DNA of 64,000 nucleotides, from assembly GCF_041051975.1 (NCBI RefSeq), contig NZ_CP163435.1:4340001-4404000 (forward strand). The letters are read 5' to 3'. The translations under genes and the position numbers were made by a program. This DNA is from Streptomyces sp. R21. Its GTDB lineage: Bacteria; Actinomycetota; Actinomycetes; Streptomycetales; Streptomycetaceae. The notes below the pieces were generated by a model. That model made no database searches, had not been told where the DNA came from, and saw only the letters and a program-made list of their open reading frames with translations. This document shows, piece after piece, positions 26,313 through 35,096 of this stretch; the first letter of the stretch is position 1, and each line of letters begins with the position of its first letter.

Positions 26313-27209
26313 ATGCACACCATCACCCTCGCCTCAGCTCCCGCGCTCGGCCCGATCCTGGCGCGAGGCGCGCTGCTGTCGCCGTTCAAGCGGCCCGGGC
26401 CCGGCGCGGACGTGCCCCGGACCCGGGTGGTTCTCCCCGGCGTGCGGATCGACTTCGGGCGGCTCGTGGCCTACGAGCGGGTGTGCGGGTTCGCCACCGG
26501 GGCGGATGCGCTGCCGGTCACGTATCCGCATGTGCTCGGGTTTCCGCTGGCGATGCGGATCATGGCGGGACGAGGGTTCCCCCTCCCGCTGCTCGGCCTG
26601 GTGCACACGTCGGTCGAGATCACGCAGCGCCAGGAGCTGGCGGCCACCGGGGAGTACGAACTCACCGTCTACGTCGAGGGATTGGCACCGCACCGGCGCG
26701 GCACCGAGGCGACCGTCGTGACCGAGGTGAGGGGATCCGGTGGGCTCGTCTGGGAGTCCAGGAGCACCTATCTTGCCCGGCACCGGGTCAACGCCAGCAG
26801 CACCGACTCCGCTCCCGAGACCCCCGAGGCCCCCGACCGCCGGCCCCTCCCCACCCTCCCCACCCTCACCGAGTGGCGCCTCGGCCCGGACGTCGGGCGC
26901 CGCTACGGAGCCGCGTCGGGCGACCGCAACCCCATCCATCTGCACCCGCTCACCGCCCGCCTCTTCGGCTTCCCCCGCGCCATCGCCCACGGCATGTGGA
27001 CCGTGGCCCGCTGCCTCGCCGAGCACGGAGTACCGGAAGCCGCCCAGGTACGAGCCGAGTTCAAGTCCCCTGTCCTGCTCCCGGGAACCGTCACCTACGC
27101 AGCCGACGGCCCCGCCTTCGAACTCCGCGACAGCGACAGCGACGGCGGTCGCGTCCACGTCACCGGCACGGTCCGCACGATCAAGGGGACCACGGCTTCC
27201 CCTCCATGA
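26313..27209 (+). CDS. MaoC-family (R)-enoyl-CoA hydratase, HtdX-like
   Basis: 298 residues, a double hot-dog protein. The C-terminal half has the hydratase-2 signature YGAASGDRNPIHLHPLTARL followed by GFPRAIAHGMW, with the catalytic Asp and His. The N-terminal half (VAYERVCGFATG, VTYPHVLGFPLAM) is the non-catalytic repeat. It should hydrate trans-2-enoyl-CoA or run the reverse dehydration, the step next to the FabG reaction. Its 3' end overlaps the convergent TetR gene by 29 bp. Confidence 0.9.
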   Translation: MHTITLASAPALGPILARGALLSPFKRPGPGADVPRTRVVLPGVRIDFGRLVAYERVCGFATGADALPVTYPHVLGFPLAMRIMAGRGFPLPLLGLVHTSVEITQRQELAATGEYELTVYVEGLAPHRRGTEATVVTEVRGSGGLVWESRSTYLARHRVNASSTDSAPETPEAPDRRPLPTLPTLTEWRLGPDVGRRYGAASGDRNPIHLHPLTARLFGFPRAIAHGMWTVARCLAEHGVPEAAQVRAEFKSPVLLPGTVTYAADGPAFELRDSDSDGGRVHVTGTVRTIKGTTASPP

Positions 27210-27816
27210 GGTCACCGAGCCCCGCCCACGCGAAGTTCATCAGCGTCGCAGCGGCCTGCTTGGCCGAGACGCCGGGGGTCACGTTGGCCCAGGCGGCCAG
27301 CGACTCGGCGGCGCCGACAAGGGCCTCGGCGAGGCCGGCGACCTCGCCCTCGGGAAGGGAAGGGTCACGATGGGCTTCCCGCGCGGCGACGACGATCAGC
27401 TGCGTCACGAACGCGACGATCTCCTCGCGCATCGCGGTGACCTCGGCGGCGAACGGCTCGCCGTGCGTGCGCGCCTGGAGGTGGAGCACCGACCAGGCGT
27501 CCGGGTTCTGCGCGGTGTGCGTGAAGAACGCCCGCAGCCCTTCCCAGAGTTGGCGGTCGGCGGGCAGGTCGGACTGGACGCCCGCGCGCACGGCGGCGGT
27601 CAGGGCGGCTGCCTCGCGGCGGATGCAGGCGGTGAAGAGGTCTTCCTTGGAGTTCAGGTACAGGTACACCAACGGCTTGGACACGCCCGCCAGTTCGGCG
27701 ATCTCGTCCATGGAGGCGGCCCGGTACCCACGCTGCCCGAACGTCCGCACGGCGGCGTCCAGCATCTGCTGTTCCCGCACCGCACGCGGCATCCGTTTGC
27801 TCTTCACAGCACCCAT
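27181..27816 (-). CDS. TetR/AcrR family regulator of the fatty-acid island
   Basis: 211 residues from ATG 27816; the frame opens earlier but MGAVKSKRMPRAVREQQMLD is a typical TetR opening. The helix-turn-helix is MDEIAELAGVSKPLVYLYLN. The C-terminal ligand domain is all-helical and unassigned. Its 3' end overlaps the hydratase gene by 29 bp, tying it to the island, and it is the best candidate to bind the paired TTAC/GTAA palindromes at 24565-24595. Acyl-CoA is the likely type of effector, by analogy only. Confidence 0.9.
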   Translation of the reverse strand: MGAVKSKRMPRAVREQQMLDAAVRTFGQRGYRAASMDEIAELAGVSKPLVYLYLNSKEDLFTACIRREAAALTAAVRAGVQSDLPADRQLWEGLRAFFTHTAQNPDAWSVLHLQARTHGEPFAAEVTAMREEIVAFVTQLIVVAAREAHRDPSLPEGEVAGLAEALVGAAESLAAWANVTPGVSAKQAAATLMNFAWAGLGDLMEGKPWSP

Positions 27817-27918
27817 GCGGGCAAGCGTAAGGTCATCCCACGCCCTGGCCACCGGACGGGTGACCGACAACGTGCCGCGACCGTACGCCCGGCGGCCGCC
27901 GAGCGAGCTACGACCGGA

Positions 27919-28221
27919 CTACGACGGCTGGCCGTGAGCCCCGGTCGCGTCGTCGACGACGCTGTCCTCCTGGCTGCGGTTCTGCTCCAGGTTGGCCTTC
28001 ATCCGGTCGACGCGCGCCACGACGTGCTCGGAGGCGCGGTCGCGCTCCTTGCGCAGGACGACGAAGCTGATCGGCGCGGAGAGCAGCAGGGAGAGCAGGA
28101 CGACCCACATGTAGTTGGAGTCGCCGAGACCGCGCGGGGCGATGCCGGAGTAGACGAGGCCCCAGACGACCACGAGGCAGCCCACGAAGATACCGAGGCG
28201 CATCAGCGTGTAGCGGAGCAT
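27919..28221 (-). CDS. Small two-helix membrane protein (DUF4229-like)
   Basis: 100 residues from ATG 28221 (MLRYTLMRLGIFVGCLVVVW). There are two membrane helices (about 8-26 and 40-58), then a charged, coiled-coil-like tail (RKERDRASEHVVARVDRMKA). It resembles DUF4229 proteins, which in Streptomyces I remember next to mqnE, as here: it follows the acetyltransferase that follows mqnE, all on the minus strand. The function is unknown; a membrane-bound helper for quinone enzymes is speculation. Confidence 0.75.
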   Translation of the reverse strand: MLRYTLMRLGIFVGCLVVVWGLVYSGIAPRGLGDSNYMWVVLLSLLLSAPISFVVLRKERDRASEHVVARVDRMKANLEQNRSQEDSVVDDATGAHGQPS

Positions 28222-28320
28222 GTCAATCCACTCTTCCGTGTCGAACTCTTCCGAACGTTCCCAAAGGGCACCGTCCAGTGAAGCACGCCGAGACACCGAT
28301 CTTGGAGGGGGGTGTGCGGC

Positions 28321-28845
28321 TCACAGCAGGGGCAGCAGCATGAAGACGTCGTCACGGTCGTCGTCCGGTGCGACGCGGATGGCGCCGGGCACCCGCCCGA
28401 CCTCCTTGTAGCCGCAGGAGCCGTAGAAGCGCTCCAGGCCGTTTCCGCCCCGGCAGGTGAGCCGTATCGCCTCGATGCCGCCGAAGCCGCGGGCCGCGTC
28501 CTCGGCGGCGGCGAGAAGGTCCCGCCCGTATCCCCTGCCCTGGTGCCGGGGGTGCACCATCACCGTGTACAGCCAGAGCCAGTGCGTCATCAGCCGGTGC
28601 GTGTTGAAGGCGAGGAACGCGGCCGCGGTGACCGCGCCCGCCCCGTCCCGGCCGACCAGCAGCCGGGAGCGGCCCTCCGCCATGGCGACGAAGTGCTTCA
28701 CCAGCTCGGGGCGTATGTCGTCCGCTGTGACCGGCGGCACGAAGCCGACCGAGCCACCGGCGTTCGACACATCCGCCCACAGCGCGAGCAGCTCGTCCCG
28801 GAGGGCGGGTGAGACCTCCGGGTCCAGCTCGAACGTCAACGACAC
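28321..28845 (-). CDS. GNAT family N-acetyltransferase
   Basis: 174 residues. The acetyl-CoA loop is VHPRHQGRGYGRDLLAAAED, and the C-terminal GGNGLERFYGSCGYKEVGR is the usual last helix and strand of the fold. It starts four bases after the mqnE stop, so it is expressed with mqnE. The acceptor is unknown. Linkage to quinone synthesis may be only operonic. Confidence 0.87.
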   Translation of the reverse strand: MSLTFELDPEVSPALRDELLALWADVSNAGGSVGFVPPVTADDIRPELVKHFVAMAEGRSRLLVGRDGAGAVTAAAFLAFNTHRLMTHWLWLYTVMVHPRHQGRGYGRDLLAAAEDAARGFGGIEAIRLTCRGGNGLERFYGSCGYKEVGRVPGAIRVAPDDDRDDVFMLLPLL

Positions 28846-28849
28846 CGGA

Positions 28850-30019
28850 TCACACCCGCATCGCCTGCGGCGACTCGCGCCGCCCCGCGTCGGGACCGTC
28901 GTACTCGCGGATGATCTCGTACCGCGTGTTGCGCTCCACCGGGCGGAAACCGGCGTCCCGGATGAGGTCCAGCAGGTCCTCGCGGGTCAGCTTGTTCGGG
29001 GTGCCGTAGTTGTCGGCGTCGTGCGTGATCTTGTACTCGACGACCGAGCCGTCCATGTCGTCGGCGCCGTGCTGGAGGGCGAGCTGCGCGGTCTGGACGC
29101 CGTGCATGACCCAGAAGACCTTGACGTGCGGCACGTTGTCGAAGAGCAGCCGGGAGACGGCAAAGGTCTTCAGGGCCTCGGCGCCGGTCGCCATCTGCGT
29201 ACGCGCCTGCAGACGATTGCGGACCTTGCCGTCCTTCATGTCCACGAAGTCGTGCTGGTAGCGCAGCGGGATGAAGACCTGGAAGCCGCCGGTCTCGTCC
29301 TGGAGTTCACGCAGGCGCAGCACGTGGTCGACGCGGTGCCGGGGCTCCTCGATGTGGCCGTACAGCATCGTGCTCGGGGTCTTGAGACCCTTCTCGTGCG
29401 CGAGCCGGTGGATGCGCGACCAGTCTTCCCAGTGCGTCCGGTGGTCGACGATGTGCTGCCGGACCTCCCAGTCGAAGATCTCGGCGCCGCCACCGGTGAG
29501 GGATTCGAGCCCCGCGTCGATGAGCTCGTCGAGGATCTCGGAGGCGGACAGCCCGGAGATGGTCTCGAAGTGGTGGATCTCGGTCGCCGTGAAGGCCTTC
29601 AGCGAGACGTTCGGCAGAGCCTTCTTCAGCTCACTCAGCGACCGCGGGTAGTACCGCCACGGCAGGTTCGGGTGCAGCCCGTTGACGATGTGCAGCTCGG
29701 TGAGGTTCTCGCCCTCCATCGCCTTGGCGAGGCGGACGGCCTCGTCGATGCGCATCGTGTACGCGTCCTTCTCGCCCGGCTTGCGCTGGAACGAGCAGTA
29801 GGCGCAGGACGCGGTGCACACGTTCGTCATGTTGAGGTGGCGGTTGACGTTGAAGTGGACGACGTCGCCGTTCTTCCTCGTCCGCACCTCGTGGGCGAGA
29901 CCACCGAGCCAGGCCAGGTCGTCCGACTCGTACAGCGCGATGCCGTCCTCGCGGGTCAGCCGCTCACCGGCCCGGACCTTGTCCTCCAGCTCGCGCTTGA
30001 GCCCGACATCCATGCCCAT
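28850..30019 (-). CDS. mqnE: Aminofutalosine synthase (radical SAM)
   Basis: 389 residues. The cluster motif is NMTNVCTASCAYCSFQRKPG (Cys 68, 72, 75). LTELHIVNGLHPNLPWRYYP and GGGAEIFDWEVRQHIVDHRT match MqnE rather than MqnC. It joins 3-enolpyruvylbenzoate, the MqnA product, to the adenosyl part of SAM, giving aminofutalosine. It is followed at four bases by an acetyltransferase gene and then the DUF4229-like gene. An AsnC-type regulator gene lies 85 bp upstream on the same strand. Confidence 0.95.
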   Translation of the reverse strand: MGMDVGLKRELEDKVRAGERLTREDGIALYESDDLAWLGGLAHEVRTRKNGDVVHFNVNRHLNMTNVCTASCAYCSFQRKPGEKDAYTMRIDEAVRLAKAMEGENLTELHIVNGLHPNLPWRYYPRSLSELKKALPNVSLKAFTATEIHHFETISGLSASEILDELIDAGLESLTGGGAEIFDWEVRQHIVDHRTHWEDWSRIHRLAHEKGLKTPSTMLYGHIEEPRHRVDHVLRLRELQDETGGFQVFIPLRYQHDFVDMKDGKVRNRLQARTQMATGAEALKTFAVSRLLFDNVPHVKVFWVMHGVQTAQLALQHGADDMDGSVVEYKITHDADNYGTPNKLTREDLLDLIRDAGFRPVERNTRYEIIREYDGPDAGRRESPQAMRV

Positions 30020-30047
30020 ACCTCTTCCTCAGCAGACTTCGTCAACC

Positions 30048-30077
30048 GTACTCCCCCACCCTTCGGGCGGGAGGTAC
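30048..30077 (-). terminator. Imperfect hairpin between the AsnC gene and mqnE
   Basis: GTAC-CCC arms around a CCCTTCGGG tetraloop stem form an imperfect hairpin in the 85-bp gap. It could reduce readthrough from the regulator gene into mqnE. There is no T-run, and the stem has a bulge. Confidence 0.35.
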
Positions 30078-30104
30078 CCCCATACGGCGCTCCGCGCCTA
30101 GCCC

Positions 30105-30560
30105 CTACGCCTCTTCGGGCAGCTCACCCACCCGGTTCTCCCACTTCGTGGAGAGCACGATGGTCGTACGGGTCCGGGAGACGCCCTTCGTTCCCGACAG
30201 GCGCCGGATGGTCTTCTCCAGGCCGTCCACGTCGCTCGCCCGCACCTTGAGCATGAACGAGTCGTCGCCCGCGATGAACCAGCAGTCCTCGATCTCGGAG
30301 AGGTCCTTCAGCCGGTGTGCCACGTCCTCGTGGTCGGCGGCGTCGGAGAGCGAGATGCCGATGAGGGCGATGACGCCGAGGCCGAGCGAGGCGGAGTCGA
30401 CCGTCGCGCGGTAGCCGGTGATGACACCGGCCGCCTCCAGACGGTTGATGCGGTCGGTGACACTGGGTCCCGACAGACCGACGAGGCGCCCCAGCTCCGC
30501 GTAGGAGGCCCGGCCGTTCTCCCTCAGGGCCTGGATGAGCTGCCTGTCCACCGCGTCCAT
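30105..30560 (-). CDS. AsnC/Lrp family transcriptional regulator
   Basis: 151 residues from ATG 30560 (MDAVDRQLIQALRENGRASY). The helix-turn-helix is YAELGRLVGLSGPSVTDRIN, and the C-terminal RAM-type ligand domain includes IEDCWFIAGDDSFMLKVRAS. It sits between the UbiX homologue (78 bp upstream) and mqnE, inside the menaquinone block, so feedback control of the pathway by an amino acid or aromatic metabolite is plausible but not shown. Confidence 0.92.
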   Translation of the reverse strand: MDAVDRQLIQALRENGRASYAELGRLVGLSGPSVTDRINRLEAAGVITGYRATVDSASLGLGVIALIGISLSDAADHEDVAHRLKDLSEIEDCWFIAGDDSFMLKVRASDVDGLEKTIRRLSGTKGVSRTRTTIVLSTKWENRVGELPEEA

Positions 30561-30637
30561 GCGATCGAAAGCCTTCCGCTGAAGAGTGTGTAAGTGGTCG
30601 TGCGCGTTACAAGTGGTACTGAGGTGGTGCCCCTTGC

Positions 30638-31315
30638 TCAGGTGGTCTCGCGCGAGCCCCCGCCGAGCTCGCCCTCCCAGCGCCGGTACAGCCGGTGCTC
30701 GACGCCCGCCGCGTCCAGCACCCGTCCCGCGACGAAGTCCACCAGGTCCTGGATGTGCGTCGCGCCCGCGTAGAACGCGGGGGACGCGGGGAGCACCACC
30801 GCGCCGGCCTCGTCCAGTGCGACCAGGTGCTTCAGGGTCTGGCCGCCGAGCGGGGTCTCGCGCACGGCGACGACCAGCTTGCGCCCCTCCTTGAGCGTGA
30901 CACTGGCGGCGCGCTGCAGCAGGTCCTTGGAGAGTCCGAGCGCGACCCCGGCCACGCAGGCCGTGGAGGCGGGCACGATCAGCATGCCCTTCGCGGGGTA
31001 CGAGCCGGAGGACGGCCCCGCCGCGAGGTCCCCCGCGCTCCAGTGCCGTACGTCGTCCAGCTGTACGTCGAAGGTGCCGGGCTTCCCGTCGGCGCCCCGC
31101 TCCAGCCATTCGCGCAGGTCGTCCTGCCAGTGGGCGTCGCGGTAGGCGATGCCGGTCTCGTCGAGCAGGGTGAGCCGGGAGGCGCGTGAGACCACCAGGT
31201 CGACGCTCTCCCCCGCCTCCAGAAGCGCACGCAGCACGGCGGCGGCGTACGGCGTACCGGAGGCGCCCGACACCCCCACGATCCAAGGCCGGCGCTGCGT
31301 CTGTCCTGGCTTCAT
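30638..31315 (-). CDS. mqnM: UbiX-like flavin prenyltransferase of the futalosine pathway
   Basis: 225 residues. IVGVSGASGTPYAAAVLRAL is the FMN-binding N-terminus, and IVPASTACVAGVALGLSKDL with VVAVRETPLGG forms the dimethylallyl-phosphate site. The enzyme makes prenylated FMN, the cofactor needed by UbiD-type decarboxylases such as the one encoded two genes upstream. The gap to the prenyltransferase gene is 31 bp, so UbiD, UbiA and UbiX homologues form one operon. The mqnM name follows published usage for futalosine-pathway UbiX homologues, from memory. Confidence 0.93.
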   Translation of the reverse strand: MKPGQTQRRPWIVGVSGASGTPYAAAVLRALLEAGESVDLVVSRASRLTLLDETGIAYRDAHWQDDLREWLERGADGKPGTFDVQLDDVRHWSAGDLAAGPSSGSYPAKGMLIVPASTACVAGVALGLSKDLLQRAASVTLKEGRKLVVAVRETPLGGQTLKHLVALDEAGAVVLPASPAFYAGATHIQDLVDFVAGRVLDAAGVEHRLYRRWEGELGGGSRETT

Positions 31316-31346
31316 GGTGTCGAGCCTATCCGGCAGCGGTCGGGAT

Positions 31347-32249
31347 TCAGACCGTGAGCCCGCGGACGAGCAGATCGAGCAGCGCGCAGACGAAGAGGCT
31401 GATCCCGATGAAGCCGTTCGTCGAGAAGAACGCGCGGTTCAGGCGGGACAGGTCGTTCGGCTTCACGATGGAGTGCTCGTAGAGGAAGGCGCCCGCGACG
31501 ATCACCAGGCCCAGCCAGAAGAACGCGCCCGCGCCGGTGGCGACGGCGTACCAGACGAACAGGCCGGTCGTGACGGCGTGGCAGCAGCGTGCGCCCCAGA
31601 TCGCGGCCGGGATGCCGAAGCGGGCGGGGACGGACATGACCCCGATCTCGCGGTCGGTCTCGACGTCCTGGCAGGCGTAGATGAGGTCGAACCCGCCGAT
31701 CCACACGCCGACGGCCAGCCCGAGGATCACCGCGTCCCAGGACCACTCGCCGGTGATCGCCAGCCAGCCGCCGATCGGGCCCATCGCCTGGGCGAGACCG
31801 AGGATGGCCTGCGGGAAGTTGGTGAACCGCTTGCCGTACGGATAGACGACCATCGGGATGACGGCGATGGGGGCGAGGGCCAGGCAGAGCGGGTTCAGCA
31901 GGGCCGCCGAGCCGAGGAAGATCACCAGGGCGATCAGGGCGCCGGTCCAGGCGTGCTTCACGGTCATCGCGCCCGTCACCAGCTCGCGGTGCGCCGTCCG
32001 GGGGTTCCGGGCGTCGATCTCGCGGTCGATGATCCGGTTGACCGCCATCGCGAAGGTGCGCAGGCCGACCATGCAGATGGTGACCAGGAGCAGCCGCCCC
32101 CAGTGGATGTTCTCGTCCCACTCGAACATCGCGGTGAGGGCGGCGATGTAGGCGAAGGGCAGGGCGAAGACGGAGTGCTCGATCATCACCAGGCGCAGGA
32201 ACGCCTTGGTGCGTCCCGGCTGCGGAAGCGCGGCAGAAGCTGAACTCAC
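31347..32249 (-). CDS. mqnP: UbiA-like aromatic prenyltransferase of the futalosine pathway
   Basis: 300 residues from GTG 32249, with GGGAG eight bases upstream. It is multipass, with about nine helices. The two Asp-rich motifs are NRIIDREIDARNPRTAHREL and DVETDREIGVMSVP, which bind magnesium and the polyprenyl diphosphate. It should attach the isoprenoid tail to the 1,4-dihydroxy-6-naphthoate ring. It lies between the UbiD and UbiX homologues with about 31 bp on each side. Confidence 0.92.
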   Translation of the reverse strand: MSSASAALPQPGRTKAFLRLVMIEHSVFALPFAYIAALTAMFEWDENIHWGRLLLVTICMVGLRTFAMAVNRIIDREIDARNPRTAHRELVTGAMTVKHAWTGALIALVIFLGSAALLNPLCLALAPIAVIPMVVYPYGKRFTNFPQAILGLAQAMGPIGGWLAITGEWSWDAVILGLAVGVWIGGFDLIYACQDVETDREIGVMSVPARFGIPAAIWGARCCHAVTTGLFVWYAVATGAGAFFWLGLVIVAGAFLYEHSIVKPNDLSRLNRAFFSTNGFIGISLFVCALLDLLVRGLTV

Positions 32250-32280
32250 AGGCCGTACTCCCTCGCGATCTTGAAGGACC

Positions 32281-33738
32281 TCACAGTCCGTACTCCTTCC
32301 AGCGCCGGTCGACCTTCGCCGCCGTCTCCGGGTCGGAGAGGACCATCTCGGGCCAGCCGCCGTCCCGCGTGTAGCCCTCCTCGGGCCACTTCTTCGTTGC
32401 GTCGATGCCTGCCTTGCCGCCCCAGAACTGCTGGTAGGAGGCGTGGTCGAGGTGGTCGACGGGGCCTTCGACGACCGTGAGGTCACGGGCGTAGTCGGTG
32501 TTGCCCAGCGCCCGCCAGGCGACCTCGTGCAGATCGTGGACGTCGCAGTCGGAGTCGACGATCACGATCAGTTTCGTCAGGGACATCATGTGCGCACCCC
32601 AGATGGCGTGCATCACCTTCTGGGCGTGCTTGGGGTACTTCTTGTCGATCGCGACGATGGCGCAGTTGTGGAAACCGCCGGCCTCGGGCAGGTGATAGTC
32701 CACGATGTCCGGGACGATGATCTTGAGGAGCGGGAGGAAGAACCGCTCCGTCGCCCGGCCCAGCGGGCCGTCCTCCGTCGGGGGCCGGCCGACCACGATC
32801 GACTGGATCAGCGGGCGCTTGCGCATGGTGACGCAGTCGATGGTGAGCGCCGGGAAGGGCTCCTGCGGCGTGTAGAACCCGGTGTGGTCGCCGAACGGCC
32901 CCTCCGGGAGCATCTCGCCGGGCTCCAGCCATCCTTCCAGTACGACTTCGGCGTTCGCCGGGACCTGGAGCGGCACCGTCTTGCAGTCGACCATCTCGAT
33001 CCGCTTGCCCTGGATGAACCCGGCGAAGAGGTACTCGTCGATGTCACCGGGCAGCGGGGCCGTGGACGCGTACGTCACGGCGGGCGGGCACCCGAAGGCG
33101 ATGGCGACCGGCAGCCGCTCCCCGCGCCGGGCGGCGACCTGGTAGTGGTTGCGGCTGTCCTTGTGGATCTGCCAGTGCATGCCGATGGTGCGCTTGTCGT
33201 GGCGCTGGAGGCGGTAGAGCCCGAGGTTGCGGATGCCGGACTCGGGGTCCTTGGTGTGGGTGAGCCCGAGGTTGAAGAAGGAGCCGCCGTCCTGCGGCCA
33301 GGTGAAGAGGGCGGGCAGCGCGTCGAGGTCGACGTCATCGCCGCGCAGGACCACTTCCTGCACCGGCGCGTTGTCGGACTTCACCTTCTTCGGCGGTACG
33401 TGCGTCATCGCGCCGAGCTTCCCGAAGGCCTCGCGCACGCCGACGAACCCGTGCGGCAGCTCGGGGCGCAGCAGTCCGCCGATCTTGTCGGAGATGTCGC
33501 CGTACGACTTCAGGCCGAGCGCCTTCAGCAGCCGCCGGTCGGTCCCGAAGACGTTCATCGCCAGGGGCATCGCCGAGCCGCGCACGTTCTCGAAGAGCAG
33601 CGCGGGTCCGCCGGCCTTCTGCACCCGGTCGACGATCTCCCCGACCTCCAGGTACGGGTCCACCTCGGCCTTGATGCGCTTGAGGTCGCCCTCGCGCTCC
33701 AGCGCCCGGAGCAGCGAGCGAAGATCGTCGTAAGCCAT
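32281..33738 (-). CDS. mqnL: UbiD-like decarboxylase of the futalosine pathway
   Basis: 485 residues. AYDDLRSLLRALEREGDLKR is the usual opening. VLEGWLEPGEMLPEGPFGDH and TGFYTPQEPFPALTIDC hold the conserved Glu/Arg environment around prenylated FMN. It should remove the 6-carboxylate of the prenylated naphthoate, using the cofactor from the UbiX homologue in the same operon. It is the first gene of the mqnL-mqnP-mqnM run and is divergent from a small membrane-protein gene. Confidence 0.94.
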   Translation of the reverse strand: MAYDDLRSLLRALEREGDLKRIKAEVDPYLEVGEIVDRVQKAGGPALLFENVRGSAMPLAMNVFGTDRRLLKALGLKSYGDISDKIGGLLRPELPHGFVGVREAFGKLGAMTHVPPKKVKSDNAPVQEVVLRGDDVDLDALPALFTWPQDGGSFFNLGLTHTKDPESGIRNLGLYRLQRHDKRTIGMHWQIHKDSRNHYQVAARRGERLPVAIAFGCPPAVTYASTAPLPGDIDEYLFAGFIQGKRIEMVDCKTVPLQVPANAEVVLEGWLEPGEMLPEGPFGDHTGFYTPQEPFPALTIDCVTMRKRPLIQSIVVGRPPTEDGPLGRATERFFLPLLKIIVPDIVDYHLPEAGGFHNCAIVAIDKKYPKHAQKVMHAIWGAHMMSLTKLIVIVDSDCDVHDLHEVAWRALGNTDYARDLTVVEGPVDHLDHASYQQFWGGKAGIDATKKWPEEGYTRDGGWPEMVLSDPETAAKVDRRWKEYGL

Positions 33739-33826
33739 GTGTCCAAGTATCTGCCACCCGCTACCCTGTGCCCGTCACCGGGGCCCTACGCCGCCCCGCC
33801 GTCGCTCACTGGGGGAACGTTCGGGC

Positions 33827-34219
33827 ATGCTCAGGTATCTGCCGTATCTGCTGGTCCTGGCGCTGTGGATCTACGCCTTCATCGACTGCCTCAACACCCC
33901 GGAGAACGAGGTCAGGCACCTGCCCAAGGTGATCTGGGTGATCATCGTGCTGCTCTTCGGCGAGGTGCTGATCGGCCCGATCGCCTGGCTCGCGGCGGGC
34001 AAGGCGCGGGGCGGCCCGGCGGGCGGTTCCACGCCTTCGCAGTGGCACGCCAACCACCGCACGGAGTTCGTCGCACCCGACGACAACCCCGAGTTCCTGA
34101 AGTCCCTCAAGGCCGACAACAAGAAGGACGAGGCCCTGCTGAAGGACTGGGAGGCGGACCTGCGGCGCCGCGAGGAGGAGCTGAAGCGGCGCGAGAGCCG
34201 GACGGACGACGAGTCCTGA
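33827..34219 (+). CDS. Two-helix membrane protein with PLDc_N-like domain
   Basis: 130 residues from ATG 33827; the frame extends upstream but without a helix or ribosome site that would fit. Residues 1-60 (LRYLPYLLVLALWIYAFIDC, KVIWVIIVLLFGEVLIGPIA) are the two-helix module known as the phospholipase D nuclease N-terminal domain. The rest is a charged cytoplasmic helix rich in Glu/Arg/Lys. No nuclease part is present. It ends one base before the LysR start, so the two are co-transcribed. Confidence 0.8.
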   Translation: MLRYLPYLLVLALWIYAFIDCLNTPENEVRHLPKVIWVIIVLLFGEVLIGPIAWLAAGKARGGPAGGSTPSQWHANHRTEFVAPDDNPEFLKSLKADNKKDEALLKDWEADLRRREEELKRRESRTDDES

Positions 34220-34220
34220 C

Positions 34221-35096
34221 ATGGAACTGCGGCTGCTCGTCACCTTCGAGAAGGTCGCGGCCGTCCTGAGCTTCACTCAGGCCGCGGCCGAGCTGAAGTA
34301 CGCGCAGTCCAGCGTGACCAGTCAGGTGCGCGCGCTGGAGTCCTCGCTGGGGGCGGAGCTCTTCGACCGGCTGGGGAGCCGGATCCGGCTGACGGAGGCC
34401 GGTGAACGTCTTCTCCCCTATGCCCGGCAGATCATCGAGCTGAGCGAGGAGGCGCGGGCGGCCGTCACCGGGGCCGAGGAACCCGCCGGGACGCTGACCG
34501 TCGGCACGATGGAGTCGCTGACGTCGTATCGGCTGCCGCCGCTGATGGAGCTGTTCCACCACCGCTATCCGGGCGTACGGCTGTCCATGCGCCCGACGCT
34601 GGGCGACGAGACCCGGCAGGCGCTGCGGCAGGGGACGTACGACGTCGGGTTCCTGATGGAGGAGGAGACCGAGCACGCGGGTCTCGAGGTCGCGGTCCTC
34701 GCGGTGGAGCCGCTGGCACTGGTGGCCGCGCCCGGGCCGTGGCCCGCCTCGCTGTGCACGGCCGATCTCGTACGGCAGCCGCTGCTGGCCACCGAACCCG
34801 GCTGCGCCTACCGGGACTTGTTCGAGCGGGAGCTCAAGTCCGTTGCGCTGGTGGAGTTCATGGAGTTCGGCACGATCGAGGCGACGAAAAAAGCGGCGGC
34901 GGCCGGTCTCGGGATCGCGCTGCTTCCCGAGGTGACGGTCGCCGCCGAACTTGCGGATGGAACTCTCCAACAGCTGCCCTGGGAGCCGCCGTTCACGCTT
35001 CGGACGCAACTGGCGTGGCGGTCCGGGAAGCGGCTTCCGGCGCATGTGCGACTGTTCGTGGAGCAGGCGCGGCGGCTGGTGTCCGAGCAAGGGTGA
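34221..35096 (+). CDS. LysR family regulator
   Basis: 291 residues, starting one base after the preceding stop. The DNA-binding domain is RLLVTFEKVAAVLSFTQAAA with LKYAQSSVTSQVRALESSLG. The rest is the usual periplasmic-binding-like effector domain (GTLTVGTMESLTSYRLPPLM). Its last 104 bp overlap the 3' end of a convergent EamA transporter gene, an unusually long antisense overlap. The transporter is the obvious candidate target. Confidence 0.9.
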   Translation: MELRLLVTFEKVAAVLSFTQAAAELKYAQSSVTSQVRALESSLGAELFDRLGSRIRLTEAGERLLPYARQIIELSEEARAAVTGAEEPAGTLTVGTMESLTSYRLPPLMELFHHRYPGVRLSMRPTLGDETRQALRQGTYDVGFLMEEETEHAGLEVAVLAVEPLALVAAPGPWPASLCTADLVRQPLLATEPGCAYRDLFERELKSVALVEFMEFGTIEATKKAAAAGLGIALLPEVTVAAELADGTLQQLPWEPPFTLRTQLAWRSGKRLPAHVRLFVEQARRLVSEQG

